Counted from the first letter of the stretch, positions 7,579-17,128 are shown. The stretch is DNA of 64,000 nt from Anderseniella sp. (GCA_028289645.1 JANQOK010000008.1:124001-188000), one strand, 5' to 3'. Numbers and translations: made by a program. The notes: generated from the sequence alone by a model not told the origin.

Positions 7579-9248
7579 GAGGCCCGCGTAATGTCGGTCA
7601 ACGGATCGGCAAGCTCGCGTCCGCCGGGCTGCTGCGCGGTCGGCATTGAACCCGGCTGGCGCTCTATCATGCGATGCACGATTGCCGGCTTGCCCGGGAT
7701 ATGCAGTTTCTCGACCTGCTCGTAGATTGACGCATCCGCCCTAGTGCGACGCTGCGCATCTCGGACATAATCCAGCCAGGTCGGGACGTGAAACCGTTCA
7801 ATCCACAATTGAGGATCTTCCAGATCACGTAGCAGAGTCCAACGCTTGAAACCGTCCCGGCGGCAAATGCGACGGCGCTCGTTCATGACATTCAGGAACG
7901 CCACGATATTCTTCTCGGCAATGCGATGTTCGACGGTGATGACCACCGGCCCGCTGCGCGGTTCCAGCGGCACCGCGGTTTCCGGTTCGCGCCAGTGATC
8001 GAGAGGGGCAAGGTCGATGTTCTCGATCTGCTGCAGGGGACGAAGCAGCCCAAGTAGCGAGGTCATGGCCATCAGTGCCGCTGCACAAAACAACGCAACC
8101 GGTATGGAATAGTGCGAGGCCACATAGCCGGACAACCAGCTACCGAATGCCATGCCGCCGAACGTCACCATCTGGTATAGCGACAGGGCGCGCGCAACCA
8201 CCCAGCGCGGCGCGGCCATCTGAACCGAGACGTTGAAGGTCGACAGTGCCCATACCCATCCCACCCCGGCCAGCATCAGGGCCGGCATCGTGACAAACAG
8301 CCAGGTGCTGGCGCCGGTGATGGCCGTACCGATGAGCACCGCGACTGACGCGGTCCGCACAATCCACTCTGTTGAGTACCTTTGGCGCAACCGGCCGCTG
8401 GACAAGGCGCCGGCCACGGCTCCTACCCCGAACGAGCCGAGCAAGGTGCCGAGAACCAGCGGGCCGCCGGACATGATGTCATTGGCGACAACCGGCAGCA
8501 GCGCCGGGACCGCGGCGGCGGCCATGCCGAAGAAAACACTGCGCAGCAGCACCGCGCGGATGTTCGGTGACATTGCCACATAGCGAACGCCCGCTGTTAT
8601 TGCCAGATCAAGCCGTTCACGCGGCAGTGTGCGCGGTGCGGTGTCCGGGCGCCAGCGCACGAGCACCGCCAGCAAGGCGACATAGCTGAGCGCGTTGGTG
8701 GCGAATGCCGCCGCCGCGCCAGCCGCAGCAACGATGGCACCGCCAACGGCGGGGCCGACACTGCGGGCAATGTTGAAGCCCATCGAGTTCAGGGCCACCG
8801 CATTGGGCAGCAGGTCACGCGGCACCATGTCGCCAACCGAGGCCTGCCAAGCCGGATTGTTCAATGCGGTTCCGCAGCCAATGGCAAAGGTGAAGCCGAT
8901 CAGGAGCCAGGGCGTGAGCACGCCGTACCAAGCGCATAGGGCCAACAGGGTGGATGCAACCAGCATGAAGCCTTGCGCGCAGATCATCACCGTCCGGCGG
9001 TCTAGATTATCGGCAATTGCGCCTGCCAGCAGGGCCAACAGCATGATCGGCAACGCCGTCGAGGCCTGTACCAGCGCCACATATTGCGGGGAGTCCGTCA
9101 GCGTGGTCATCAACCACGACGCACCAACCGCCTGCACGAGGCCGCCAAAGTTCGACCCCACGCTGGCGAACCAGATGGCGCGAAAAATCGGCACTCCAAG
9201 AGCCGATGACGGACCGGGGTGCGGACTGTCTTCCAAATCGTCAGGCAT
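7575..9248 (-). CDS. MFS transporter, MFS_3/EntS-like, with C-terminal cytoplasmic extension
   Basis: The 557-residue protein has an N-terminal half with about 12 hydrophobic segments (residues about 20-410) and the MFS loop LADNLDRRTVM in the form AIADNLDRRTVM. A soluble tail of roughly 130 residues follows (VITVEHRIAEKN, then DPQLWIERFHVPTWLDYVRD). This tail is typical of the MFS_3 family related to the enterobactin exporter EntS. The substrate is not predictable. The gene stands alone, convergent with the PLP enzyme. Confidence 0.85.
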   Translation of the reverse strand: MPDDLEDSPHPGPSSALGVPIFRAIWFASVGSNFGGLVQAVGASWLMTTLTDSPQYVALVQASTALPIMLLALLAGAIADNLDRRTVMICAQGFMLVASTLLALCAWYGVLTPWLLIGFTFAIGCGTALNNPAWQASVGDMVPRDLLPNAVALNSMGFNIARSVGPAVGGAIVAAAGAAAAFATNALSYVALLAVLVRWRPDTAPRTLPRERLDLAITAGVRYVAMSPNIRAVLLRSVFFGMAAAAVPALLPVVANDIMSGGPLVLGTLLGSFGVGAVAGALSSGRLRQRYSTEWIVRTASVAVLIGTAITGASTWLFVTMPALMLAGVGWVWALSTFNVSVQMAAPRWVVARALSLYQMVTFGGMAFGSWLSGYVASHYSIPVALFCAAALMAMTSLLGLLRPLQQIENIDLAPLDHWREPETAVPLEPRSGPVVITVEHRIAEKNIVAFLNVMNERRRICRRDGFKRWTLLRDLEDPQLWIERFHVPTWLDYVRDAQRRTRADASIYEQVEKLHIPGKPAIVHRMIERQPGSMPTAQQPGGRELADPLTDITRAS

Positions 9249-9359
9249 TCATCCTTGGTAGGCCATCTGGGCGGTTTTGCAAGCCCGGCAACGGAACTAG
9301 CCGGGAAAGCTGCCAAAAGACAGCCACAAGCTGTGATGAGGCGCCTATCCGGGTCCTGC

Positions 9360-10388
9360 TTAGCCGCGGCGCCGGCCCCGCCGCTCACGGCCACGGCGGG
9401 CTGCGCCTTCGGCAGCCGTGTCAGTACCGTGCGCCAGCGCGGATACCTTGCCGAGCTTGGCTTCAACCTGTTCGACGGAAGGCCGCTTACCACGAGAGTA
9501 GCTTTCCAGCGCCGCGCGCATTGCCCGTATGTGATCGTAGGTTGTGCCGCAGCACCCGCCGATGATCTTGGCGCCAGAATCGAGCACCAGCCGAGCATAA
9601 TCGGCCATCAGTTCTGGGGTGCCATCATAGTGAATGTGGCCATCCACCCAAGCTGGAATGCCGCAATTTCCCTTGGCCACGACGGTCACGCTGCCATCGG
9701 CCTCTGTCATACCGAGAACCGTAGCCACCAGTTCTGCCGCGCCGGTTCCGCAATTGGCCCCGATGGCATCAGGAGCCTGTGGCTGCGCCGCCGCAAGAGC
9801 GGCATAGGCAGCAGGCGTCAGTCCCATCATAGTGCGGCCGTTGGTGTCGAAGCTCATGGTCGCAACCACCGGAAGGGCCGTCGTGCGCGCTCCTTCGAGG
9901 GCGGATCTGAACTCTTCTTCCGACGACATGGTCTCGAGCCACAACACGTCGGCACCACCTGCTTCCAGTGCCTGGGCCTGCTCTGCAAAAGCCGCTACGC
10001 CTTGGTCATGGGTCAGCGTTCCGACCGGTTCGAATATCTCGCCCGTTGGGCCCATGGAGCCGGCCACGATCACCGGGCGGTCCACGGCATCTGCTTCCTG
10101 ACGCGCTAGCTGGGCCGCCTTCTTGTTGAGTTCATGCACTCGGTTTTGCGCATCGTGCAGCTTGAGCCGGTAGGCGTTGCCGCCGAACGAATTGCTCAGC
10201 ACGATGTCAGAGCCTGCCTCGATGAAGTTGCGATGCAGGGCACGGACCCGGTCCGTGTGATCTTCGTTCCAAAGTTCCGGCGCATCGCCGGACTGCAGCC
10301 CCATGGCAAACAGGTTGGTGCCGGTGGCGCCGTCGGCCAGCAGCCAGTCACGGGATTTCAGGAGATCGAGGAAGTTTGCACGGGCCAT
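9360..10388 (-). CDS. bmt: Betaine-homocysteine S-methyltransferase (bacterial type)
   Basis: The 342-residue protein is a Zn-dependent homocysteine methyltransferase. It begins LLADGATGTNLF, contains IVLSNSFGGNAYRL, DAIGANCGTGA with the first Cys ligand, and IIGGCCGTTYDHIRAMR with the paired Cys near 290. The C-terminus is a short Arg-rich tail. Length and motifs agree with the rhizobial-type Bmt that makes methionine and dimethylglycine from glycine betaine. It is a second, distinct homocysteine methyltransferase in the window; identity with the gene at 2763 is low by eye. A 70-base AT-rich leader precedes it, discussed as a finding. Confidence 0.8.
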   Translation of the reverse strand: MARANFLDLLKSRDWLLADGATGTNLFAMGLQSGDAPELWNEDHTDRVRALHRNFIEAGSDIVLSNSFGGNAYRLKLHDAQNRVHELNKKAAQLARQEADAVDRPVIVAGSMGPTGEIFEPVGTLTHDQGVAAFAEQAQALEAGGADVLWLETMSSEEEFRSALEGARTTALPVVATMSFDTNGRTMMGLTPAAYAALAAAQPQAPDAIGANCGTGAAELVATVLGMTEADGSVTVVAKGNCGIPAWVDGHIHYDGTPELMADYARLVLDSGAKIIGGCCGTTYDHIRAMRAALESYSRGKRPSVEQVEAKLGKVSALAHGTDTAAEGAARRGRERRGRRRG

Positions 10389-10455
10389 GTTTGTTTGGAC
10401 TCACTTTAGTCAGTGTTGAAGCCTTCACATAACACATAAAGATTTCTTTATATAG

Positions 10456-11310
10456 CTATTTTTGACCAGACGTGCTCAGGAAACTCTCTACGGAAAACAG
10501 CAGGTACATGCGGTCATTGACCGGCACTTCACCGGTACGGGGATTATCGCGCAGCAATTTGGCCACCGCATCGCGCAGGGCGAGCAGATCGCGATAGCCG
10601 AGTATCGGCGCATCATCGAGACCGTTTTCCGGCTGCCCGTGCGCACAGACGATCTCAACCTCTTCCGGCAGCTCATTCAGCAACTGCTCGCAGATGCGAA
10701 GGTAGTCCGGCAGGGATGCACCCGGGGTCTGGGCATACAACGCGCCTCGATAGATGAAGTCAGCAGCATAGAACCGGTTCCGCTCCGCCTCCCACAACGA
10801 TACGGAATCAGGCGAGTGTCCCGGCGTGTGCACCACTTGCAGGGTCCGCGACCCGACTTTCACCATATCGCCGGGAGCAACCCAGCTGCCGACCTCAAAT
10901 GTCGGCGCCGGCAGGGCTTCGCTGGCGCCGAGAAACATCTCTTCTGGTGGCCTCAGCGCACCGCCTGTCTCAATGGCGCGCAGCATCGGCAGATCGGCAG
11001 CGATCACCGGGCCGAAGGCATTGATGTTGCCAAGGTGATCAAAATGCATGTGCGATGGAAATGCACGGACGCAGGGCCGGCCATGACGGGCCACCACAGG
11101 CCCAATCGGGCGCCGGCCGGAGCCGGTATCAAACAGCAGGCTGTCATCACCGTCAGACACCAGATAACTCCAGTTGCGCTGATGATAGGCCGGTTCGCCA
11201 ATGGCAATGGTCGTGTCATCGAGCGCCTTCACAGCAAACCAGTTGTCTTCCAGCACCACTCCATCAGCCAATGTGACCGTGTCGATGGCAGCTTCGATGT
11301 TTTCCCGCAT
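10456..11310 (-). CDS. MBL-fold metallo-hydrolase
   Basis: The 284-residue protein contains the metallo-beta-lactamase motif HMHFDHLGN (HxHxDH), then a later VVHTPGHSPDSVSLW with the third metal-site His, and an AADFIYRG segment. The ATG at 11310 follows AGGAAG with good spacing. A longer start at 11379 has no ribosome-binding site and would crowd the divergent gene at 11409. The substrate is unknown; this fold covers glyoxalases, lactonases and many others. No neighbouring pathway points to a specific role. Confidence 0.8.
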   Translation of the reverse strand: MRENIEAAIDTVTLADGVVLEDNWFAVKALDDTTIAIGEPAYHQRNWSYLVSDGDDSLLFDTGSGRRPIGPVVARHGRPCVRAFPSHMHFDHLGNINAFGPVIAADLPMLRAIETGGALRPPEEMFLGASEALPAPTFEVGSWVAPGDMVKVGSRTLQVVHTPGHSPDSVSLWEAERNRFYAADFIYRGALYAQTPGASLPDYLRICEQLLNELPEEVEIVCAHGQPENGLDDAPILGYRDLLALRDAVAKLLRDNPRTGEVPVNDRMYLLFSVESFLSTSGQK

Positions 11311-11408
11311 GCAGTGCTTCCTGCTCGTTGTCGCCAGGCTCCCGTAAATCGGGTCGCCGGTTGGTTCATTCAATGCCATCGTCGCTTAGCAAGCAAGGAG
11401 AGCAGCCA

Positions 11409-11876
11409 ATGAACATTCGCTATGAAGCCATCTCGACCGACATTGCCCGGAGCCTGCAGAACGGCGACCCGGATGCCTATGGCAACCTGCCGGAGCGCGC
11501 CGTGGCCGACGATAGCAGGATACCGTGCCGCCACTGCCTCAAGCTCGTCGATGAAGGCGACGAGTATCTGATCGTGGCGCACCGCCCGTTCGGCAATTTG
11601 CAACCTTATTCGGAGACCGGACCGATTTTCCTGCATGCTGACTTCTGCGAGCGCGCCAAACCGTGTGCGAAGCTTCCGGACATGCTGAACAGCCCGGCCT
11701 ACCTGGTACGCGGGTACGATGCAGACGAGCGCATCATCTACGGCACCGGGCAGATGGTGGCGACAGCCGACATAAGCACCTATGCAAGCTCATTGCTGGC
11801 CGACCGCGAGGTTGAGTTTGTGCATGTGCGCTCAGCCGAAAACAACTGCTTCCAGTGCCGTGTGGAGCGGGACTAG
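11409..11876 (+). CDS. DUF1203 domain-containing protein
   Basis: The 155-residue protein contains the DUF1203 pattern: IPCRHCLKLVDEGDEYLIVA, then PYSETGPIFLHADFC, then AYLVRGYDADERIIYGTG. Cys and His residues could form a metal site. An AAGGAG ribosome-binding site supports the ATG at 11409. It is divergent from the MBL-fold hydrolase, with about 100 bp between them, and convergent with the NAD(P)-binding protein. Function is not known. Confidence 0.8.
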   Translation: MNIRYEAISTDIARSLQNGDPDAYGNLPERAVADDSRIPCRHCLKLVDEGDEYLIVAHRPFGNLQPYSETGPIFLHADFCERAKPCAKLPDMLNSPAYLVRGYDADERIIYGTGQMVATADISTYASSLLADREVEFVHVRSAENNCFQCRVERD

Positions 11877-11881
11877 ACCGA

Positions 11882-12553
11882 TCAGTTTGCCAGTGCCTGA
11901 AACTCGTCCCAGCGCAGGGTTTCTGCACCGCTCCCGCCAGCTCGTGTGTTGAGGGCAATTGCCCGGCCCAGTGCCGAAACCTTGATGCCGCGATACTTTG
12001 TGCGCGGTCCGGTCAGAAGGAAATTGAGCTTCGGCCAGCCCCACAGCGTCAGGGCCTGCATCAGGCCGTAGCGGTTTTCAGGGGTCAGGATCATCGACGG
12101 CTGGAAAATGCTCAGCCGAACGAAGCCGAGCGCTTTCAGACCGTCCTCCAACTCGCCCTTGGTGCGCAGAAAGAACGAACGCGAAGCGGAATCCGATCCG
12201 ATCGACCCAAGCAGCTGAAAATGGCGCACACCGGCCTGTTTGCAGGCAGTGGCGAAGTCCAGCACGGCCAGCTTGTCGATGCGGACAAAGTCTTCACGCG
12301 ACACCTTGGACGGCTGCCCGACGCCCAGGGTGCAGATTGCCGTATCATGACCACGCAAATGCATGGCGTAGGAGGACGGATCGAAAATGTCCGCCGTGTG
12401 CTGGCTGAGACCATCATGGCTGACGCCTTCGACTGCCCGTCGACCCAGCAGGGTCAGGCGGGCCAGCTCCGGCATGTCGATAAGTGTCGATACCACCTCG
12501 GTGCCAACGGCCCCGGTCGCACCCAGCATCACAACATTCAGCTTGCTGCTCAT
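11882..12553 (-). CDS. NAD(P)-binding Rossmann-fold protein, TIP30/HTATIP2-like
   Basis: The 223-residue protein begins with a dinucleotide-binding motif, VVMLGATGAVGTEVV, followed by LTLLGRRAV. It is an atypical short-chain dehydrogenase of the NmrA/HTATIP2 group: AICTLGVGQPSKVS, then HFQLLGSIGSDSASRSFFLRT, where a Ser and Lys take catalytic-like positions. The substrate is unknown. It lies 20 bp upstream-side of the soe genes on the same strand; it could be the last gene of that transcript. Confidence 0.75.
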   Translation of the reverse strand: MSSKLNVVMLGATGAVGTEVVSTLIDMPELARLTLLGRRAVEGVSHDGLSQHTADIFDPSSYAMHLRGHDTAICTLGVGQPSKVSREDFVRIDKLAVLDFATACKQAGVRHFQLLGSIGSDSASRSFFLRTKGELEDGLKALGFVRLSIFQPSMILTPENRYGLMQALTLWGWPKLNFLLTGPRTKYRGIKVSALGRAIALNTRAGGSGAETLRWDEFQALAN

Positions 12554-12573
12554 GGCACGTGGCAGCCGATCCG

Positions 12574-13515
12574 CTATACGCTCTGCTCGCCGTAAAACAG
12601 CGAGACGACGTGCCGGGCCTGGGCGAAGAACAGCCAGCGTTCAACAACCGCAGCAATCCCTGACAAAACGACCGCAGCAATGGCAAACACCGGTGCCGCC
12701 TCGCCCTCGAAGCTGAAGGCTGCCCATACCAGCAACAACCCTGCCGCCAGGCAGCCCCCCACAATCATGCGCAGCTTGCGGGCATGCCTGCGGGCCACCC
12801 TGTAGCCCATCTCCGACTGGATATAGTTCTCCGAGGTGTGCGGCAGTTCCCACTGGCGCACATCACCGCCCAGACCGGTAGCGTCACCCATGGTGTAGAT
12901 CGGTTTCATATTGTCGATGCCGATCCAGTAAACCAGCTTCGCAATCCCGGCGAGCACCAGCGCGACGATGGTGATCACACCAAGCGCAGGAATGCCGGAG
13001 CGACCGAACACACTGGCCAGCGCGAACAGCAGAACGGCTCCGGTGGCTATGGAGAAAATCAGGTAGACCGGGACCACCATCCAGTGCCGCCAGGCGCGGA
13101 TCGTCGCCAGTGACGCATAGATCATGGCCGTGCACACCACCGTAACCATGGCCAGTATTGCGGTGCTGATCCCCAGGATCGCCAGCAGAATCTCGTTGCT
13201 GTCCGGCAGCACCCAAAGCAGTCCGAACAAACATGCGGGAATGTAGGTGGCGACAGCCAGCACGCCTTCACGAGACAACCATGAGGACCGCCACTGGGAA
13301 AATGCCCGCCAGGCACGTTCCGGATGACCGAGATGAAACGTGGATGACAACAGCCCGACGGTGATCAGGCCGAGCGCCACCAGCATGGATACCGCGCCAA
13401 ACCAGAAATCGGACGCGCTGCCATGGCTGGCCCCGGTCAGGCCCAGCAGCGCCAGCAGGCCATAGCCGGCACCCGACGCCGTTGTGAAAAGAATGACGGA
13501 ATAGGCAGGATGCAT
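12574..13515 (-). CDS. soeC: Membrane anchor subunit of sulfite dehydrogenase (DmsC/SoeC-like)
   Basis: The 313-residue protein is strongly hydrophobic, with about eight membrane segments starting at residue 5 (SVILFTTASGAGYGLLALLG), and matches the DmsC-type anchor family. It contains the STFHLGHPERAWRAF region typical of DmsC homologues. In the Soe complex this subunit passes electrons to the quinone pool. Its start overlaps the stop of soeB by one base, so the three subunits form one operon. The naming as SoeC rather than DmsC depends on the catalytic subunit. Confidence 0.75.
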   Translation of the reverse strand: MHPAYSVILFTTASGAGYGLLALLGLTGASHGSASDFWFGAVSMLVALGLITVGLLSSTFHLGHPERAWRAFSQWRSSWLSREGVLAVATYIPACLFGLLWVLPDSNEILLAILGISTAILAMVTVVCTAMIYASLATIRAWRHWMVVPVYLIFSIATGAVLLFALASVFGRSGIPALGVITIVALVLAGIAKLVYWIGIDNMKPIYTMGDATGLGGDVRQWELPHTSENYIQSEMGYRVARRHARKLRMIVGGCLAAGLLLVWAAFSFEGEAAPVFAIAAVVLSGIAAVVERWLFFAQARHVVSLFYGEQSV

Positions 13516-14270
13516 TAGCTCAGGACCTCATCAATCCAGGAAAAGACCCGCTCTGTCAGCGAGCCGTCTCCCTTGCCAACCGGTTCCAGCGGCGCTGCCT
13601 TGACACCACCCGCTGTGTCGCGGCGCGGGCGCGGCGGCAGGTACTTGTTGACCGGCTTGTAGTCCATCTGCGGCAGCAGATCGAAACCACCTCTGGCCTT
13701 GACCAGTTGCGACACGTGCGATGTTTCATCGGCCAGGTCGCCGAAATGACGTGCCCCGGTCGGGCATGCCTTCACACAGGCCGGCAGGCGGTCCTGCGGT
13801 TCAAGGTTTTCGTTGTAGATGCGGTCAACGCACAATGTGCATTTCTTCATCACGCCGTCGTCGCGGTCGTACTCACGCGCACCGTACGGACAGGCCCAGG
13901 AACACAGCTTGCACCCGATGCAGGTGTCGGGATTGACCAGAACGATGCCGTCTTCCTCGCGCTTGTAGCTGGCGCCGGTCGGACATACGGTGACGCATGC
14001 CGGTGTTTCGCAGTGCAGGCACGAGCGCGGGAAATGCAAGCCGCGGGCATTGTCGCCCTCGCCGGTCTCATAGCCGTGAATGCGGTTGAGCCAGGCGCCT
14101 GCCGGATCGGGCCCATAGGGTTCAAGATCGGTGAGCGGAGCGGAGTAGCCCTGCGTGTTCCATTCCTTGCACGACACCGCACAGGCCTGACAGCCGACGC
14201 AGGTGTCAAGATCGATGACCAGGCCGAGCTTCTTCTGCCCAGGCTGGGTTGTGTCCGGAAGAGTCGTCAT
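13515..14270 (-). CDS. soeB: Four-cluster [4Fe-4S] electron-transfer subunit of sulfite dehydrogenase
   Basis: The 251-residue protein carries four ferredoxin-type Cys groups in order: CVGCQACAVSC near residues 24-34, CLHCETPACVTVCP, CIGCKLCSWACPYG and CTLC with a later CVKACPTG. That is the DmsB/NrfC/SoeB pattern that wires the molybdenum subunit to the membrane anchor. It overlaps soeA by 4 bp and soeC by 1 bp. No signal peptide is visible, consistent with a cytoplasm-facing complex. Confidence 0.8.
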   Translation of the reverse strand: MTTLPDTTQPGQKKLGLVIDLDTCVGCQACAVSCKEWNTQGYSAPLTDLEPYGPDPAGAWLNRIHGYETGEGDNARGLHFPRSCLHCETPACVTVCPTGASYKREEDGIVLVNPDTCIGCKLCSWACPYGAREYDRDDGVMKKCTLCVDRIYNENLEPQDRLPACVKACPTGARHFGDLADETSHVSQLVKARGGFDLLPQMDYKPVNKYLPPRPRRDTAGGVKAAPLEPVGKGDGSLTERVFSWIDEVLS

Positions 14271-17128
14271 GACCTGCTCCCCTTCAGTGCTCGCGAACCG
14301 ATTTTCATGGCCGCCTTGAACAGGCCCGGCGGCCGCTTGGTTGCCTCGAATTGCGGTTCGGATACTTCCGCTCCATCGGCCTTCTCGACGCGCACGCGCA
14401 GATCGTACCAGGCCGCCTGACCGGTGACCGGATCAGAATTGGAGTAACGGTAGCCGTCGCCTCTTGCCGGCAGCAGGTCGGAAATGATGTGGTTGAGCAG
14501 GAAGCCCTTCTTGGCTTCCGGCGCATTCTTGTCGAGGTTCCAGGCGCCGGACCGCTTGCCGATGGCGTTCCACGTCCACACCGTGTCCGGGTTGACCCCA
14601 TCCATCAGTTTCAGTTGCACCTTGATGCGGCCGTGATGGCTGGTGACATGCACCCAGTCGCCGTCTTTCATGCCCAGCTTCTTCGCCCTGCCGCGCTCCA
14701 TGTAAAGCCAGTTGCGGCCCAATATCTGCCGCAGCCAGGCATTCTGCGACCCCCATGAATGGTACATCGCCATGGGCCGCTGGGTGATGGCGTGCATCGG
14801 AAACTCGCGTGCATCGGTCATGGCTTCCTCAAACGGCGCGTACCACATGGGGACGGGATCGAAGAATGCCTCCACCCGGCGGCGGTGCACTTGCGGCGGC
14901 ACGGTGTCGCCATGGCCGCGCGCTGCGAGACGGAACCTCTGCATGGTCTCGGAATACAGGTTGAACATGATCTGGTTGGCGTTGGGATTGAAACCGAAGC
15001 CCTGCGCCCATTCCAGGTAGTCCTTATTGGCCATGCGGTAGTAACGCATGTGGTCCGGCAGCTCGTACTTCCAGAAACAGCCATTGTTGATGTAGTCCTC
15101 AAGCTGGTTCGGGTTGACCTCGCCGGTGCCCTGCTTGCTGCCATCGGTTCCGCGAAAACCTGCCAGCGGACCGATGCCGGGACCACGCTCGTGGTTGACG
15201 ATGTAATCAGCATAGCCGCCGGGGTATTTCGGCGTCATGTCTTCGTTGACCATGCCCGGCAGTCCCAGCCTGGCGCCGAGGTCCAGCATGACAGTCTGGA
15301 ACGGACGCACGTCACGGTCCGGCTCGACGACCGGACGGCGAATGGAATCGGCCGGGCCGTGCGGTTCGGAGATCGGCCGGTCCAGCATCGAGATGCAGTC
15401 CCAGCGCTCCAGATAGGTGGTGTCGGGCAGGATCAGGTCGGCATAGGCGACGGTTTCGGAATAGTAGGCATCCGAGTAGATGAATTTCGGGATCACGTAA
15501 TCCCCCGTCTGTTCATCGATCCTGGTCAGGTGCTCCATGATACCGGTGGTATTCATGGAAGAGTTCCAGCCCATGTTGGCCATGTACATGAACAGCACGT
15601 CGATGCCGTAGGGGTCCTTGTTGGCCGCATTGGTGATCACGGTATGCATCAGGCCGTGGGCGGCAATCGGGGCATCCCACGAATAGGCCTTGTCGATGCG
15701 CCGGGGCGAGCCGTCCTTGTTGACCAGCAGGTCTTCCGGTCCGCCCACAAAACCCAGCGGCGCACCTGGCAGCGGTGTCAGCGGATTGACCTCGCCCACC
15801 TTGCCGGCCGGCTTCAGGCCGGGAGGAGCAGCTTTCGGGAATGGCGGCTTGTAGAGAAAGCCGCCTGGCACATCGATGGTGCCCAACAGTATCTGCAGAA
15901 TATGGATTGAGCGGCAGGTATGGAACCCGTTCGAATGGGCCGAAATACCGCGCATGGCATGCATCGACACCGGCCGGCCGGTCATCTTGTCGTGCTTTTG
16001 TCCATGAGTGTCGGTCCAGGCAACGTCAAGCTCGAACGCCTGCTCAAAGGCGGCATGGGCCAGTTCACCGGCAATGCGCCGGATGGTGGCAGCCTCGATG
16101 CCGCAATGGGTGGCGGCTTTTTCCGCCGAATACTCATCCGACAGATACCGTTCGGCGACAAACTGGAATGACGGGACGCCGGTGCGCTTTGCCTTGCCGG
16201 GCAACTTCACTTCGCCGTGCAGCGCGACCCGCCCTGCCTTGTCCACTGTCGTGGCCTTTTTGGATTCTGCATCCAGCACCAGAATCTTGCCATAGCGGTC
16301 GCGCGCAATCATGCCGTCGTCGGCAGCGCCGGGGTCGCGAATGGCCAGGTGGCCGGCATTGGTGTAGCGGGCCAGGTAGTCGAGGTCGATCTTGCCTGCC
16401 TTGAGCAATTGATGGACGAGCGCGCCGACAAACAATCCATCGGTGCCGGGGCGAATGCCGACCCATTCATCGGCAATGGCCGAGTAACCCGACTTGACCG
16501 GATTGATCGACACGATCTTAGCGCCGTTCTTCTTCAGCTTGCCGAGCCCGGTCTTGATCGGGTTCGAGGCATGATCTTCCGCGACACCGAACAGCAGGAA
16601 GTACTTTGTGCGATCCCAGTCGGGCTCGCCGAATTCCCAGAAAGAGCCGCCGAACGTATACAGGCCGGCGGCCGCCATGTTCACCGAGCAGAAGCCGCCA
16701 TGGGCGGCGAAATTCGGCGTGCCAAACTGACTTGCCCACCAGCCGGTCAGGGCTTGAGACTGGTCGCGACCGGTAAACAGGGCCAGTTTTTCGGGACTTG
16801 TCGCGCGTACCTGTGACAGCCAGGTGGTTGCCGTTCTGAGCGCCTCTTCCCATTCAATTTCGCGGAACTCGCCCGAGCCGCGCGGGCCGACCCGCAGCAG
16901 CGGCTTGGTCAGGCGGGCAGGTGAATAGTGTTGCATGATGCCGGCAGAGCCTTTACCGCACAAAACACCCTTGTTCACCGGATGGTCGCGGTTGCCCTCG
17001 ATATATTTGACGGTTCCGTCTTTCAGATAGACCTTAATGCCACAGCGGCAGGCGCACATGTAACAGGTGGTTGTCTTGACCTCATCCCAGGTTTTCAGGT
17101 TGAGGTCGACTTTGGGCTCGCTGGCCAT
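14267..17128 (-). CDS. soeA: Molybdopterin oxidoreductase, sulfite dehydrogenase (quinone) catalytic subunit SoeA
   Basis: The 953-residue protein belongs to the DMSO-reductase family. The N-terminal [4Fe-4S] motif uses Cys 22, 25, 29 and 57 (CYMCACRCG...GVLCGKG). A Cys in GGFCSVNMAAAG at about 147 sits where the molybdenum ligand is expected. There is no twin-arginine signal peptide, which separates it from periplasmic DmsA, PhsA or TtrA and fits cytoplasmic SoeA. Length and operon order match SoeABC. The product would oxidise sulfite to sulfate and reduce quinone. Xsc, which releases sulfite, is encoded 11 kb away and the two upstream regions share an 11-base word. Another oxyanion substrate cannot be excluded. 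Confidence 0.75.
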   Translation of the reverse strand: MASEPKVDLNLKTWDEVKTTTCYMCACRCGIKVYLKDGTVKYIEGNRDHPVNKGVLCGKGSAGIMQHYSPARLTKPLLRVGPRGSGEFREIEWEEALRTATTWLSQVRATSPEKLALFTGRDQSQALTGWWASQFGTPNFAAHGGFCSVNMAAAGLYTFGGSFWEFGEPDWDRTKYFLLFGVAEDHASNPIKTGLGKLKKNGAKIVSINPVKSGYSAIADEWVGIRPGTDGLFVGALVHQLLKAGKIDLDYLARYTNAGHLAIRDPGAADDGMIARDRYGKILVLDAESKKATTVDKAGRVALHGEVKLPGKAKRTGVPSFQFVAERYLSDEYSAEKAATHCGIEAATIRRIAGELAHAAFEQAFELDVAWTDTHGQKHDKMTGRPVSMHAMRGISAHSNGFHTCRSIHILQILLGTIDVPGGFLYKPPFPKAAPPGLKPAGKVGEVNPLTPLPGAPLGFVGGPEDLLVNKDGSPRRIDKAYSWDAPIAAHGLMHTVITNAANKDPYGIDVLFMYMANMGWNSSMNTTGIMEHLTRIDEQTGDYVIPKFIYSDAYYSETVAYADLILPDTTYLERWDCISMLDRPISEPHGPADSIRRPVVEPDRDVRPFQTVMLDLGARLGLPGMVNEDMTPKYPGGYADYIVNHERGPGIGPLAGFRGTDGSKQGTGEVNPNQLEDYINNGCFWKYELPDHMRYYRMANKDYLEWAQGFGFNPNANQIMFNLYSETMQRFRLAARGHGDTVPPQVHRRRVEAFFDPVPMWYAPFEEAMTDAREFPMHAITQRPMAMYHSWGSQNAWLRQILGRNWLYMERGRAKKLGMKDGDWVHVTSHHGRIKVQLKLMDGVNPDTVWTWNAIGKRSGAWNLDKNAPEAKKGFLLNHIISDLLPARGDGYRYSNSDPVTGQAAWYDLRVRVEKADGAEVSEPQFEATKRPPGLFKAAMKIGSRALKGSRS

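Noticed and set aside
10462..11412. A 316-residue plus-strand frame over the MBL-fold gene
   Set aside because: No recognisable domain; the minus strand has the HxHxDH metal site.
14759..15910. A 383-residue plus-strand frame inside soeA
   Set aside because: Antisense shadow of the molybdoprotein; composition is His/Arg-rich and has no motif.
14267..17128. DmsABC-type DMSO reductase or PhsA/TtrA-type enzyme
   Set aside because: No twin-arginine signal is present, and the apparent molybdenum ligand is Cys rather than the Ser of DmsA. The nearby xsc favours sulfite.
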